DNA from: an uncultured Hungatella sp.
GTDB taxonomy: Bacteria > Bacillota > Clostridia > Lachnospirales > Lachnospiraceae
Length of the DNA stretch: 29,993 nucleotides
Direction of reading: 5' to 3'
Assembly: GCA_910585645.1 (NCBI GenBank)
Contig: CAJUFP010000058.1
Coordinates: 1-29,993, forward strand
Shown: piece by piece, positions 22,363 to 29,050 of the stretch
Numbering within the stretch: the first letter of the stretch is position 1
Layout of the letters: each line of letters starts with the position of its first letter
Notes under the pieces: model-generated
The model's database searches: none
Told to the model about the DNA's origin: nothing
Seen by the model: only the letters and a program-made list of their open reading frames with translations
Translations under genes and position numbers: made by a program

Positions 22363-22854
22363 ATGAATAATTCAAGAGACGAATATGAGAAAAAGTATGG
22401 GCTTATGTGGGCGGCCATGGAGAGTGTTTCCGAGGATGAATATAATAGGCTGGTGGAACTGTGTCAGAAAAATTGCTGGATAAAATGGCATGGATTATCA
22501 TTTATGGACGATCCTTTTCTGGAGAATGACAGTCCATATACCTTTTGCCGGTTTGAAGATATCACTATGTTAAAATTATTCTTTGAACATGGAAATTGGA
22601 ACATCCGTCAGGGGGTATTGTACAAAGAGTTATTTTTCTGCAATCAGGTTAATGGCGGGGATGAATGGTGGACATGCCGGTATGACCATAAAATGGAATC
22701 TTATTTTCCGTTCGAAAGTGTATCTTTCAGGATGACGATTAAAGAAGGTGCCTTTGAAATGTTCTTAAATGATATGCTGGCGGCTACAGTTGAGGAATGC
22801 AAACGATTGGAGTATGTAGGAAAAAGTACGGAGCGTAAAGGAGAAAATATATGA
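22363..22854 (+). CDS. Hypothetical protein coupled to parA
   Basis: The 163-residue protein was not recognised. It is rich in Trp, Phe and acidic residues, with EYEKKYGLMWAAMESVSEDE at the start, a central LFFEHGNWNIRQGVLYKELFF and a helical tail. It has no signal peptide. The start was set at ATG 22363, 8 bases after GGAAG; an in-frame ATG at 22357 is also possible, and a longer frame from 22303 would include the terminator. The stop overlaps the parA start (ATGA), so the two are translationally coupled. The context suggests an accessory gene of the mobile element's partition region. Confidence 0.6.
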   Translation: MNNSRDEYEKKYGLMWAAMESVSEDEYNRLVELCQKNCWIKWHGLSFMDDPFLENDSPYTFCRFEDITMLKLFFEHGNWNIRQGVLYKELFFCNQVNGGDEWWTCRYDHKMESYFPFESVSFRMTIKEGAFEMFLNDMLAATVEECKRLEYVGKSTERKGENI

Positions 22855-23648
22855 GAACGGTATCCATCATCAATTTAAAGGGCGGGTGCGCAAAGACCTT
22901 GTCCAGTGTAAATATTGCACATGTCCTGGCAACAGTCCATAACCAAAGGGTACTTCTAATTGATAACGATAAACAAGGAGATGCCAGTAAAATATTGAAC
23001 TGTCATGGTTACACAAGACCGGGAACAGAGGAGATTTTGACAGAGCGTCATGTTGATACGTCAAAGATTATCCAGGCCACAGATTATAAAGGGCTGGATA
23101 TCATACCTGCCAATATGAATCTGCTGACAGCCACTTTAACCGTCATGTTGGACCAGAAAAGGCCGCAGCATAACCGGTTTAAAAAGGCATTGGAACAGGT
23201 GGATGACAGCTATGATTTTTGTATGATTGATAATGCCCCGGATATCAATATCGCTACCATCAATGCCCTGGTGGCTTCCGACGACGTGCTTGTGCCGGTC
23301 ACCATTGATGATTTTGCCATTGACGGATTGAGCGAACTGGTAGAGCAGATTCACAACACCCGTGAGGACTTAAATCCGGACCTGCGCTTTTGCGGGTGTT
23401 TTATCACCCAATATGACAGGATGAACGAGGCTGACTGGCAGGGAGAGGCATATTTAAAGGGGCTGGAAGCCTATCCGTTATTTCATACGCATATCAGGAG
23501 AACGTTGAAAATGAAGCCATGCACTTTTGCCAGGAAGCCGATTCTGGAGTATTCCAGCCGTTGCGGTGCTGCCAGGGATTATAAGGCACTGGTGGAGGAA
23601 TATTTAACTATGTGTCCGACTCGGACACATGGTTCAGGAGCAAGGTGA
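22851..23648 (+). CDS. parA: ParA family partition ATPase
   Basis: The 265-residue protein is a Walker-type partition ATPase that binds DNA non-specifically and moves ParB-bound cargo. The deviant Walker A is KGGCAKT (residues 11-17) with the signature Lys kept and Ala where most ParA proteins have Gly. A' motif LLIDNDKQGDAS and Walker B FCMIDNAPD follow; ITQYDRMNEADW and RKPILEYSSR are in the C-terminal half. It lacks an N-terminal HTH, so it is of the short Soj/type Ib kind. The last codons lie within a palindrome centred at 23620. AAGGAG precedes the ATG. It forms a partition module with parB downstream, common in integrative elements of Clostridia. Confidence 0.88.
   Translation: MRTVSIINLKGGCAKTLSSVNIAHVLATVHNQRVLLIDNDKQGDASKILNCHGYTRPGTEEILTERHVDTSKIIQATDYKGLDIIPANMNLLTATLTVMLDQKRPQHNRFKKALEQVDDSYDFCMIDNAPDINIATINALVASDDVLVPVTIDDFAIDGLSELVEQIHNTREDLNPDLRFCGCFITQYDRMNEADWQGEAYLKGLEAYPLFHTHIRRTLKMKPCTFARKPILEYSSRCGAARDYKALVEEYLTMCPTRTHGSGAR
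23610..23630. promoter_or_regulatory. Palindrome 1, candidate parS/operator
   Basis: ATGTGTCCGA and TCGGACACAT form a perfect inverted repeat around one base at 23620. It lies in the last codons of parA. The core GTGTCC...GGACAC is shared with palindromes at 23660 and 28022. Confidence 0.7.
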
Positions 23649-23659
23649 GAATAAACGAC

Positions 23660-23676
23660 GTGTCCAACTTGGACAC
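23660..23676. promoter_or_regulatory. Palindrome 2, candidate parS/operator
   Basis: GTGTCCAA and TTGGACAC form a perfect inverted repeat around one base at 23668, exactly 48 bases from the centre of palindrome 1. It lies between the parA stop and the parB ribosome site, a usual position for partition operators. Confidence 0.75.
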
Positions 23677-23694
23677 AAAAGGAGAGGAAAAGAG

Positions 23695-24945
23695 ATGGCA
23701 AAGGACAGTGGTTTTAATCTAATACAAATATTAAATCAGCGTTCCAGGGAGCAGGGAGAGGGAACGGAAGGGAAAGAAACGAAAGGAAAGACGGACAAAA
23801 AACAAAGACCCAAGGAGCAACAGGTTATGATGATAGATGTAGATGATCTGCTTGGCTCCAATGAGAATTTTTATCAAGTAGATGACAGCTTGAAACAGTC
23901 TATTGAATTGGTGGGAGTATTACAGCCATTGCTTGTTGATCGGCCTGAAAACGGCAAATACAAGGTGCTTGCAGGCCATAGGAGAAGGCTGGCAGTTTTG
24001 TCGTTGATAAAGGAGGGAAAGGAACAACGGCGGTATGTGCCCTGCGTGTATAAAGAGGATGGAATAGCGGACAAACTGGTGATCATCATGGCAAAACGTT
24101 TCCGGGAAAAAACCGACTGGGAAAAGATGACAGAAATTATCGAGGTGGAAAAGCTGGCACAAGAACTGAAACGGGATTATGGACTAGAGGGGAGGAGCCG
24201 TGATATAACTGCCCGAATCATGGGAATATCCCAGGCGCAGATTGGAAGATACAAAGCGATTCACAATAACCTGAATAAAGGACTGATGGAAAAGTTTAGA
24301 AATGGTATCATTGGATTTTCTGTGGTATCAGAGTTATGCAGTTTGTCGGGGCAGTGTCAGAAAAACGCGGAAAGAATGTTGAAAGAAAACGGCGCTCTCA
24401 CCTTACCGGAGGTAAAGGCATTGAAAGCTGAAAAAGAGAAGGAAGAGACTGGAGGGAAGGAGTTTCCCATTCCATTGCCTATTATTCCAAAGCCCCAGGC
24501 AGAGCCGGAAATCAACTTGCCTGATAACACAGAAGCAGGAACCGGACAGAAAGAAACCAAAAGAGTTCCAGGAGGCGTAAAGGAGTCCGCTGGTGTCTGT
24601 CAGGCATATGCAGGTACAAGGGCGGAAGAGAGCCGGGGGGATGATAGGGTACTGCACATTAATAAGGAAACCATTGGAACTGAAAGTTCAGGATATGTCA
24701 CAGTAAAATGTGAGGATATCACAGGATATGTGGTAAAGTCGGATGAAGAATGCCGAGTGATGGTCCATGTATATCCAATAGAGTATCCTTATGATAAAAC
24801 AACAGAAGAAACCTGCATAAAATATGTCTGTCCGATTTGTGAGAAACTTGGAAAACGCCATTTCCTTGTCAGAAGAACAAGAAATTGTCCTTTTTGCGGC
24901 GTTAATCTGGGCTGGAGAATTGAGGGCAGAGGGGAGAACAAATAG
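23695..24945 (+). CDS. parB: ParB-like protein with C-terminal zinc ribbon
   Basis: The 416-residue protein has an N-terminal basic, polar region (about 1-40). The ParB/Srx-like domain contains VDDSLKQSIELVGVLQPLLV and the box AGHRRRLAVLSL, equivalent to GERR. A KorB-like HTH (about 165-190, with ITARIMGISQAQIGRYKAI) follows. A long Pro/Glu-rich linker (about 245-320) leads to a C-terminal domain ending in CPIC and CPFC pairs (about 377-400), a likely zinc ribbon. The start at 23695 follows GGAGAGG; an in-frame ATG at 23629 would run through palindrome 2. It would bind the palindromes near parA, judged by position. The ParB gene precedes a PAPS-reductase-like gene, a pairing also seen in IbrB/IbrA. 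Confidence 0.82.
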   Translation: MAKDSGFNLIQILNQRSREQGEGTEGKETKGKTDKKQRPKEQQVMMIDVDDLLGSNENFYQVDDSLKQSIELVGVLQPLLVDRPENGKYKVLAGHRRRLAVLSLIKEGKEQRRYVPCVYKEDGIADKLVIIMAKRFREKTDWEKMTEIIEVEKLAQELKRDYGLEGRSRDITARIMGISQAQIGRYKAIHNNLNKGLMEKFRNGIIGFSVVSELCSLSGQCQKNAERMLKENGALTLPEVKALKAEKEKEETGGKEFPIPLPIIPKPQAEPEINLPDNTEAGTGQKETKRVPGGVKESAGVCQAYAGTRAEESRGDDRVLHINKETIGTESSGYVTVKCEDITGYVVKSDEECRVMVHVYPIEYPYDKTTEETCIKYVCPICEKLGKRHFLVRRTRNCPFCGVNLGWRIEGRGENK

Positions 24946-24972
24946 GATACAGGAAATGGAAAGGAGCAGCAG

Positions 24973-25581
24973 ATAAAGAAATTTGAACAGGTGGCTTTGG
25001 TGGAAGTGCTTCGGCCTATCATGGAAACGAATACGAAGCATTTTCAGTGTGACTTTCAATGGGATATAAAGATTCTCACCAATGCAGGAGTGGGAGCCGA
25101 ACACAGTGCGCTGGAGGAACGAACCTTTCTATGGATGTCCCGCCCCTGTGGGACATGGTGCCTGCGGGAGAACAGAGCGTTTCTGCGGGGGAGTCGTGAG
25201 TATGAAACATGGCGGTTTTATGGAGAGCAGACCAGGGATAAGATATTCGCTTATGTTGTGGAGGTATCCGGCGTAAGGGAAGGAAAAGTAATAGGGAATC
25301 TTTATGAATTGGATTATCAAAAGCATTTTCGGCATGTAAAGGAAAAGGCTGTACCTGCCGGGCAGGAGAAGCTTATATATGAAAGGGGGAGCCGGTTGCG
25401 GAAAGCCGGGCTTCCTTTTTCTGTCCGGGAAGATGAAAAAATGGGAAAGCTGATATGTGCTGTGCCTGTGCCGGATGACCCTGATAAACTATCTTTTCTG
25501 CTTTGTCAGGAGCGTCAGAACAGAAAAAGGATGCGATCTGGAGATATTAAGGAGCATTTGCACAGGATGAAAAAAGGATAG
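24973..25581 (+). CDS. Conserved mobile-element protein, probable ATA start
   Basis: The protein of about 202 residues is not recognised by function. AAGGAG (24961-24966) lies 6 bases before an ATA codon at 24973, giving IKKFEQVALVEVLRP. The next possible start, GTG at 24991, has no ribosome site. An MKKFEQ-type N-terminus would be natural, so either ATA is used or ATG mutated to ATA. The core contains TNAGVGAEHSALEERTF, WMSRPCGTWCLREN and VVEVSGVREGKVIGNLYELD, and the C-terminal half is basic. It lies between parB and the PAPS-reductase-like gene and is probably in the same transcript. No catalytic motif was seen. Confidence 0.6.
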   Translation: MKKFEQVALVEVLRPIMETNTKHFQCDFQWDIKILTNAGVGAEHSALEERTFLWMSRPCGTWCLRENRAFLRGSREYETWRFYGEQTRDKIFAYVVEVSGVREGKVIGNLYELDYQKHFRHVKEKAVPAGQEKLIYERGSRLRKAGLPFSVREDEKMGKLICAVPVPDDPDKLSFLLCQERQNRKRMRSGDIKEHLHRMKKG

Positions 25582-25616
25582 GGGATTAATGACGATAAGG
25601 AAAGGGGAATGGGATA

Positions 25617-26936
25617 GTGTTTATAAAGGACAGGGATTGTACAAAGGATACACCGATCATCTTGGGAAGTCCTGATACGCCCATATATGGGAAAGGCGTG
25701 TCCATAAGGCCGAGGACGGATGGGAGAAAGGATAGCGAGCATTTCAGGAAAATATATCTGCCGGAATTGCTGCCGCTGGAGGATTATGACCTGATTGTGG
25801 TGTTGCTGTCAGGCGGGAAGGACTCCGTAGCCTGCCTTTACAAGCTTCTGGAATTAGGCGTTCCAAAGGAGAAAATTGAAGTTTGGCACCATGATATTGA
25901 CGGAGAACATCCGACAAGGCGTATGGACTGGAGGTGTACGGGAAATTATGTAAAGGCCCTGGCAGAAGTGGAAGGAGTGCAGCTTCGAGTGTCTTACCGG
26001 GTAAATGGATTCTTCGGGGAATTATACAGAATAGGGGCGTCAGAACCAATCCGGTGGATAGAGCCTGATTCGGGAGAGGTGAAACAGTGCAGGCTGTCAC
26101 CGAACTATCTCAAATGTCAAAAGCTAAAGGAGCAAGCGACAGAAAAGATGGATTCTTTCTTAAAGGAATATGGTTACAGAATGAGGTTTCCGGCCAAGTC
26201 CCCAGATCTTTCCAGACGTTGGTGTTCTGCCTATTTAAAAATCTGCGTTGCGGATTCGGTGATAAGCAACCTGGATTACATGGGAGAATTGGAGAAGCTG
26301 GGAGGCAAGCGGTTAAAGTTTCCGGCAAAAAGAGACACCCATCAGGGCCGATGGTGTTCCGGGAGCCTGAAAGCGGCGGTGCAGAACAGAGTGACGGGTA
26401 ATCCTGAAAAGACAAGGGACGGCAAGAAGATACTGATTGTTTCCGGTGAGCGGCGTGGCGAATCCGCCGGAAGGTCCAGATATAACGAGATAGAGGTACA
26501 TAGGACGAATGCCGAGAAGCGTTCTCACAGGGTCGTCCACCAATGGAGGGCGGTGATTGATTATTCGGAAAAGGATGTGTGGGAAGTGCTGAAACGGCAT
26601 CAAATAAACCCGCATCCATGTTACCGTGCGGGGTGGAATCGGTGCAGTTGCGCCATGTGCATATTTTCTACCCCATCCTTGTTTGCGGGAATCAGGGAAT
26701 TGTATCCGGAGGAATACGGGGAGCTAAAGCATGATGAAGAGATTCTTGGCTTTACCCTGGATAATAATAAGAATCTGGATGATTTTGTGGGGCAGGCAAA
26801 ATCCTGCGTATATTGGAAAGACGAGGCGGCGGTTCATTCACTGAGGACCGGCGCTTTTTCTGTTAAGGATGTTTATGTGAAAGATTGGAGATATCCTGCG
26901 GGGGCATTTCATGGAGCGGAAGGAGGTCCATGCTAA
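25617..26936 (+). CDS. PAPS-reductase-like PP-loop protein with Cys cluster
   Basis: The 439-residue protein belongs to the adenylyl-sulfate/PAPS reductase superfamily of PP-loop ATP pyrophosphatases. The PP-loop LSGGKDS lies at residues 64-70. WHHDIDGEHPTRRMDW and SGERRGESAGRS are further nucleotide-site motifs. A C-terminal cluster HPCYRAGWNRCSCAMC probably holds an Fe-S centre. A segment of about 50 residues is repeated: RFPAKSPDLSRRWCSAYLK, then KFPAKRDTHQGRWCSGSLK. Members occur in phages and mobile elements, including IbrA and the DNA-sulfur protein DndC; the substrate here is unknown. The start is GTG 25617, 9 bases after AAGGAAAGGGG. No Dnd partners are present in the window, so DNA phosphorothioation is not supported. 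Confidence 0.8.
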   Translation: MFIKDRDCTKDTPIILGSPDTPIYGKGVSIRPRTDGRKDSEHFRKIYLPELLPLEDYDLIVVLLSGGKDSVACLYKLLELGVPKEKIEVWHHDIDGEHPTRRMDWRCTGNYVKALAEVEGVQLRVSYRVNGFFGELYRIGASEPIRWIEPDSGEVKQCRLSPNYLKCQKLKEQATEKMDSFLKEYGYRMRFPAKSPDLSRRWCSAYLKICVADSVISNLDYMGELEKLGGKRLKFPAKRDTHQGRWCSGSLKAAVQNRVTGNPEKTRDGKKILIVSGERRGESAGRSRYNEIEVHRTNAEKRSHRVVHQWRAVIDYSEKDVWEVLKRHQINPHPCYRAGWNRCSCAMCIFSTPSLFAGIRELYPEEYGELKHDEEILGFTLDNNKNLDDFVGQAKSCVYWKDEAAVHSLRTGAFSVKDVYVKDWRYPAGAFHGAEGGPC

Positions 26937-26946
26937 AAGGCGAATT

Positions 26947-27159
26947 ATGAAATCGGATTATAAATATTTGAGGGCGTGGTGCATGATGATGGGATCGTTT
27001 CCCGAATGGGTAGAGGCGCAAGTTGAGAGAGCTAAGAGGGAGAACGCCCCGGAGACAGCCGTATATCGGAACAATGATGGGAGGTGGGTGACTTTTGATG
27101 AGGTGAAATCCCATACCGCAAGGCAACGGGTATATGTGATTGTTCAATCATTGAAATGA
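26947..27159 (+). CDS. Small conserved protein, 70 residues
   Basis: The protein starts MKSDYKYLRAWCMMMGSF and continues with EWVEAQVERAKRENAPETA, a helical charged part, then VYRNNDGRWVTFDEV. It is not recognised by function but reads like a real protein. The start is uncertain. ATG 26947 has no ribosome site close by. However, GGAAGGAGG (26918-26926) precedes another ATG at 26930 whose seven-codon frame (Met-Leu-Lys-Gly-Glu-Leu-stop) ends in TGA overlapping ATG 26947, so re-initiation is possible. An in-frame ATG at 26911 would overlap the PAPS-reductase-like gene by 26 bases. Confidence 0.6.
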   Translation: MKSDYKYLRAWCMMMGSFPEWVEAQVERAKRENAPETAVYRNNDGRWVTFDEVKSHTARQRVYVIVQSLK

Positions 27160-27177
27160 GATTAGGAGGGAGACGGA

Positions 27178-27552
27178 ATGGAAATTGTAAGATGCAATTC
27201 CTGTGGCAGATGGATTGGCAGGGATGAAGATGTGGGGTTTCATTATGACATAGATACAGAGTATTGTCCAGAGTGTAAATGCACTATGGGCCTTATGGAT
27301 GTAGATTATGGATGTTATTTTGATGACTGGGAACTGGAGCAGTTATGGAACTTGTTTGGTGATATTCCAGTGGATAATAATGAGAACATTTTGGAGGGGT
27401 TCCTTGGATTCCCGGAAGGAACGGACCGTATGGAAATCTGGCATTGGTTTGACGAACGGTATTCCAGAGGCGTGGCATGTCTGATATATAAGGGAGATAT
27501 GATAATTATTACCGTGATTGGTGTGTATATGGTTTTAGATTTGATTATGTGA
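27178..27552 (+). CDS. Zinc-ribbon protein, possibly frameshifted at the end
   Basis: The 124-residue protein has two Cys pairs (CNSC at residues 6-9 and CPEC about 31-34), a likely zinc ribbon. An acidic part with WELEQLWNLFGDIPVD and EIWHWFDERYSRGVA follows. The last 17 residues are unusually hydrophobic (IIITVIGVYMVL). In another frame the same bases read GRYDNYYRDWCVYGFRF and end at 27569, which looks more like the rest of the protein, so a frameshift near 27490 is possible. TAGGAGGGA precedes the ATG. Function is unknown; zinc-ribbon proteins of this size are common cargo of mobile elements. Confidence 0.65.
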   Translation: MEIVRCNSCGRWIGRDEDVGFHYDIDTEYCPECKCTMGLMDVDYGCYFDDWELEQLWNLFGDIPVDNNENILEGFLGFPEGTDRMEIWHWFDERYSRGVACLIYKGDMIIITVIGVYMVLDLIM

Positions 27553-27572
27553 TGAAAAGGAGAGAATAAGAA

Positions 27573-27710
27573 ATGGAAACATATGCGAATAAAGATAAAA
27601 AATGTGAGTGTTATAAATGTGAATGGAAAGAAAAATGTCCGTACAAAGATAAGTACCAGAGACTTCCCAGGACGAATCCTGGGGCCTTGGGATTATGTAA
27701 AAAACTTTAG
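27573..27710 (+). CDS. 45-residue Cys-rich protein
   Basis: The frame starts METYANKDKKCECYKCEWKE, follows AAAAGGAGAG, and ends in a TAG at 27708. Five Cys residues are present, four of them in the pattern C-x-C-x2-C-x5-C, suggesting metal binding. The remaining part is basic. It lies between two other small zinc-ribbon genes and shows the same style. No function is known. Confidence 0.55.
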   Translation: METYANKDKKCECYKCEWKEKCPYKDKYQRLPRTNPGALGLCKKL

Positions 27711-27786
27711 GGAGACAGCAAATAGTAGCTCTGTCGTAGGCTGACAGGATTGTTTGTATGTTGGAAAGATGAAAAATGGTGGTAAG

Positions 27787-27987
27787 ATGATAGAGATAAA
27801 AGAAACAGAATTGCCATATTATTGTGTAAATTGTGACAGCTGTAGCTCTTATGACGATATAAAGTCAATTCTGATATATCAGCCGTTTTATCTAAAGGGG
27901 AGTGGAAAAACCATAACCGGAAAGATATTGGAACTGCATCTTTGCGGAAAGTGCAGGATTGAAATGGGTGAGAGGCTAAAAGAATAG
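27787..27987 (+). CDS. Small zinc-ribbon-like protein, 66 residues
   Basis: The protein starts MIEIKETELPYYCVNCDSC and ends with LHLCGKCRIEMGERLKE, so CxxCxxC and CxxC could bind one zinc ion. A middle strand region (SILIYQPFYLKGSGKTITG) separates them. The start at 27787 gives a natural N-terminus with a weak GGTGG site; ATG 27769 and a TTG at 27754 are in frame but poorly placed. It is the third small Cys-rich gene in the row and its function is unknown. Confidence 0.55.
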   Translation: MIEIKETELPYYCVNCDSCSSYDDIKSILIYQPFYLKGSGKTITGKILELHLCGKCRIEMGERLKE

Positions 27988-28021
27988 CGGAGAATGGATT
28001 TTGTTTATTTGCATAGTTTTA

Positions 28022-28038
28022 GCGTCCAAGTTGGACAC
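28022..28038. promoter_or_regulatory. Palindrome 3, candidate parS/operator
   Basis: GTCCAA and TTGGAC form an inverted repeat around one base at 28030, with one outer mismatch. It matches palindrome 2 closely, although 4.36 kb away, and lies in a non-coding gap (27988-28321) upstream of a terminator. Confidence 0.65.
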
Positions 28039-28121
28039 AAGATAAGGGGTAGATACGATAAAAAGGAGATTCATAGTCAAGGATTATGAGTAGTGCCTTT
28101 TCTGGATGTGAAACATAAAAA

Positions 28122-28155
28122 GGCTGCTGGATGGTATATCCAGTAGCTGCTTTTA
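28122..28155 (+). terminator. Terminator after Cys-rich gene row
   Basis: GCTGCTGGAT (28123-28132) pairs with ATCCAGTAGC (28138-28147), with one G-U pair, followed by TGCTTTTATTT. It separates the parA-to-zinc-ribbon genes from the gene at 28322. Confidence 0.75.
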
Positions 28156-28194
28156 TTTAGTTATTACATATCCGAAAACTAATAAATAATCCAT

Positions 28195-28306
28195 GCAAAG
28201 CTTTCGAGATTATAGGAAATGTTAAAGATACCTGGAAAGGCCAGGAGGACGAAAGGAAGCTTTGCGGGGAAATATAATGGCAAGGCAGGCGGGGATAGCC
28301 TGCCTT
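28195..28306 (+). promoter_or_regulatory. Structured leader of RNase H1-domain gene
   Basis: Three stems are visible. GCAAAGCTT (28195-28203) pairs with AAGCTTTGC (28257-28265) as an outer helix. CCTGG-AAAGG-CCAGG (28231-28245) lies inside it. AAGGCAGGC (28282-28290) pairs perfectly with GCCTGCCTT (28298-28306) right before the ribosome site GGAAAGGAAG. No T-run follows any stem. It may be a regulatory leader or a small RNA; promoter boxes were not identified. Confidence 0.5.
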
Positions 28307-28321
28307 GGGAAAGGAAGTATC

Positions 28322-28576
28322 ATGGCGCATAAAAAATATCGTTATTATGTGGTGGTGTCCGGGTTAAGGATCGGTATCTTTGACAACTGGGAGAGATGCA
28401 GGGAACAGGTGGACCGGTTTAAGGGGAATTGTTACAAAGGATTTTATTCTCTGGAAGAGGCAGTCTCATTTGCAAAACAATCCATGAATAGGGAAGAGAG
28501 GGTGACTGTAGAGATTCATGGAAGCGTGAGTGAGTGCCTTATAGAGGATTTGAACTACCTGAACCTGACAGCGTAA
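28322..28576 (+). CDS. Stand-alone RNase H1 N-terminal (viroplasmin-like) domain protein
   Basis: The 84-residue protein matches the RNA:DNA-hybrid and dsRNA-binding domain found at the N-terminus of RNase H1 and in caulimovirus viroplasmin. Key parts are KYRYYVVVSGLRIGIFDNW, then CREQVDRFKGNCYKGFYSLEEAVSFA. No catalytic RNase H domain follows, so it probably binds hybrids or dsRNA without cutting. The start at 28322 follows GGAAAGGAAG; longer in-frame starts at 28262 and 28277 run through the leader hairpins. It is convergent with the HTH gene at 28599. A role in mobile-element replication or transfer is an inference. Confidence 0.78.
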   Translation: MAHKKYRYYVVVSGLRIGIFDNWERCREQVDRFKGNCYKGFYSLEEAVSFAKQSMNREERVTVEIHGSVSECLIEDLNYLNLTA

Positions 28577-28598
28577 AGAGACGAAGGAGGAAGGCCCT

Positions 28599-28790
28599 TT
28601 ATGGCTTCGAGTCATAGGAGCTTCTATTTTCCAATGCCCTGGCCAGATAATCGGACAGGGCTGAGTCTGTAATCTTCCATATGCCGTGGAGTTTGAAGGC
28701 TTGCAGTTCCTTTTTTTGTACAAGAGCGTATGCCGTACTTTTGCTTATTTTTAAAAGATCGCAGATATCTTCAATTTCATAAATAATCAT
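28599..28790 (-). CDS. Excisionase-like helix-turn-helix protein
   Basis: The 63-residue protein has a MerR-like/HTH_17 domain typical of excisionases: EIEDICDLLKISKSTAYALV (helix-turn-helix), then LQAFKLHGIWKITDSALSDYL, where the wing ends in the usual WxI pattern. CAGGAGG lies 8 bases before the ATG on the reverse strand. Such proteins direct excision by tyrosine recombinases or act as small regulators. No integrase gene is in the window, so its partner would lie further right. It is divergent from the MobC-like gene. Confidence 0.75.
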   Translation of the reverse strand: MIIYEIEDICDLLKISKSTAYALVQKKELQAFKLHGIWKITDSALSDYLARALENRSSYDSKP

Positions 28791-29050
28791 TTAATACCTC
28801 CTGAACGTTTTATTAATGTGTTGTAATGTTAAAAAAATATAGGATACTGTGAAATAATTTAAAACCGCATATAACAATAAAGATAAAGATAGAAGGAATG
28901 ACGGTTTGTACAAGCAGGGTACTACCATTCATCCTTCTTGCTTAAATAGTATATTTAGTATAAAGGTAGTGCTGATCTGCCATTGATGGTGAGCAGATAT
29001 GGCTGCTGGGATGTAACCGCTGTCAGAGAAATGGGAAAGGGGAACAGGTA
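28791..29050. other. Non-coding region before mob genes, possible oriT
   Basis: These 260 bases hold no gene. An inverted repeat ATCTGC...GCAGAT (28975-28980 and 28993-28998) with an inner CCAT/ATGG lies about 53 bases before the MobC-like start, where transfer origins often sit. Another imperfect repeat is near 28893-28945 (GAAGGAATG against CATTCATCCTTC). A transfer origin is plausible by position only; no known nic sequence was recognised. Confidence 0.4.

Noticed and set aside
25135..25156. ATGTCCC...GGGACAT inverted repeat resembling the palindromes
   Set aside because: It has an 8-base spacer, a different core, and lies in the middle of a coding region, so it is not grouped with the parA/parB sites.
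25617..26936. DNA phosphorothioation (Dnd) system
   Set aside because: The PP-loop protein shares a superfamily with DndC, but dndB, dndD, dndE and a cysteine desulfurase are absent from the window.
28087..28119. Ten-codon frame before the 28122 terminator
   Set aside because: The ribosome site is weak and there is no sign of a leader-peptide role.
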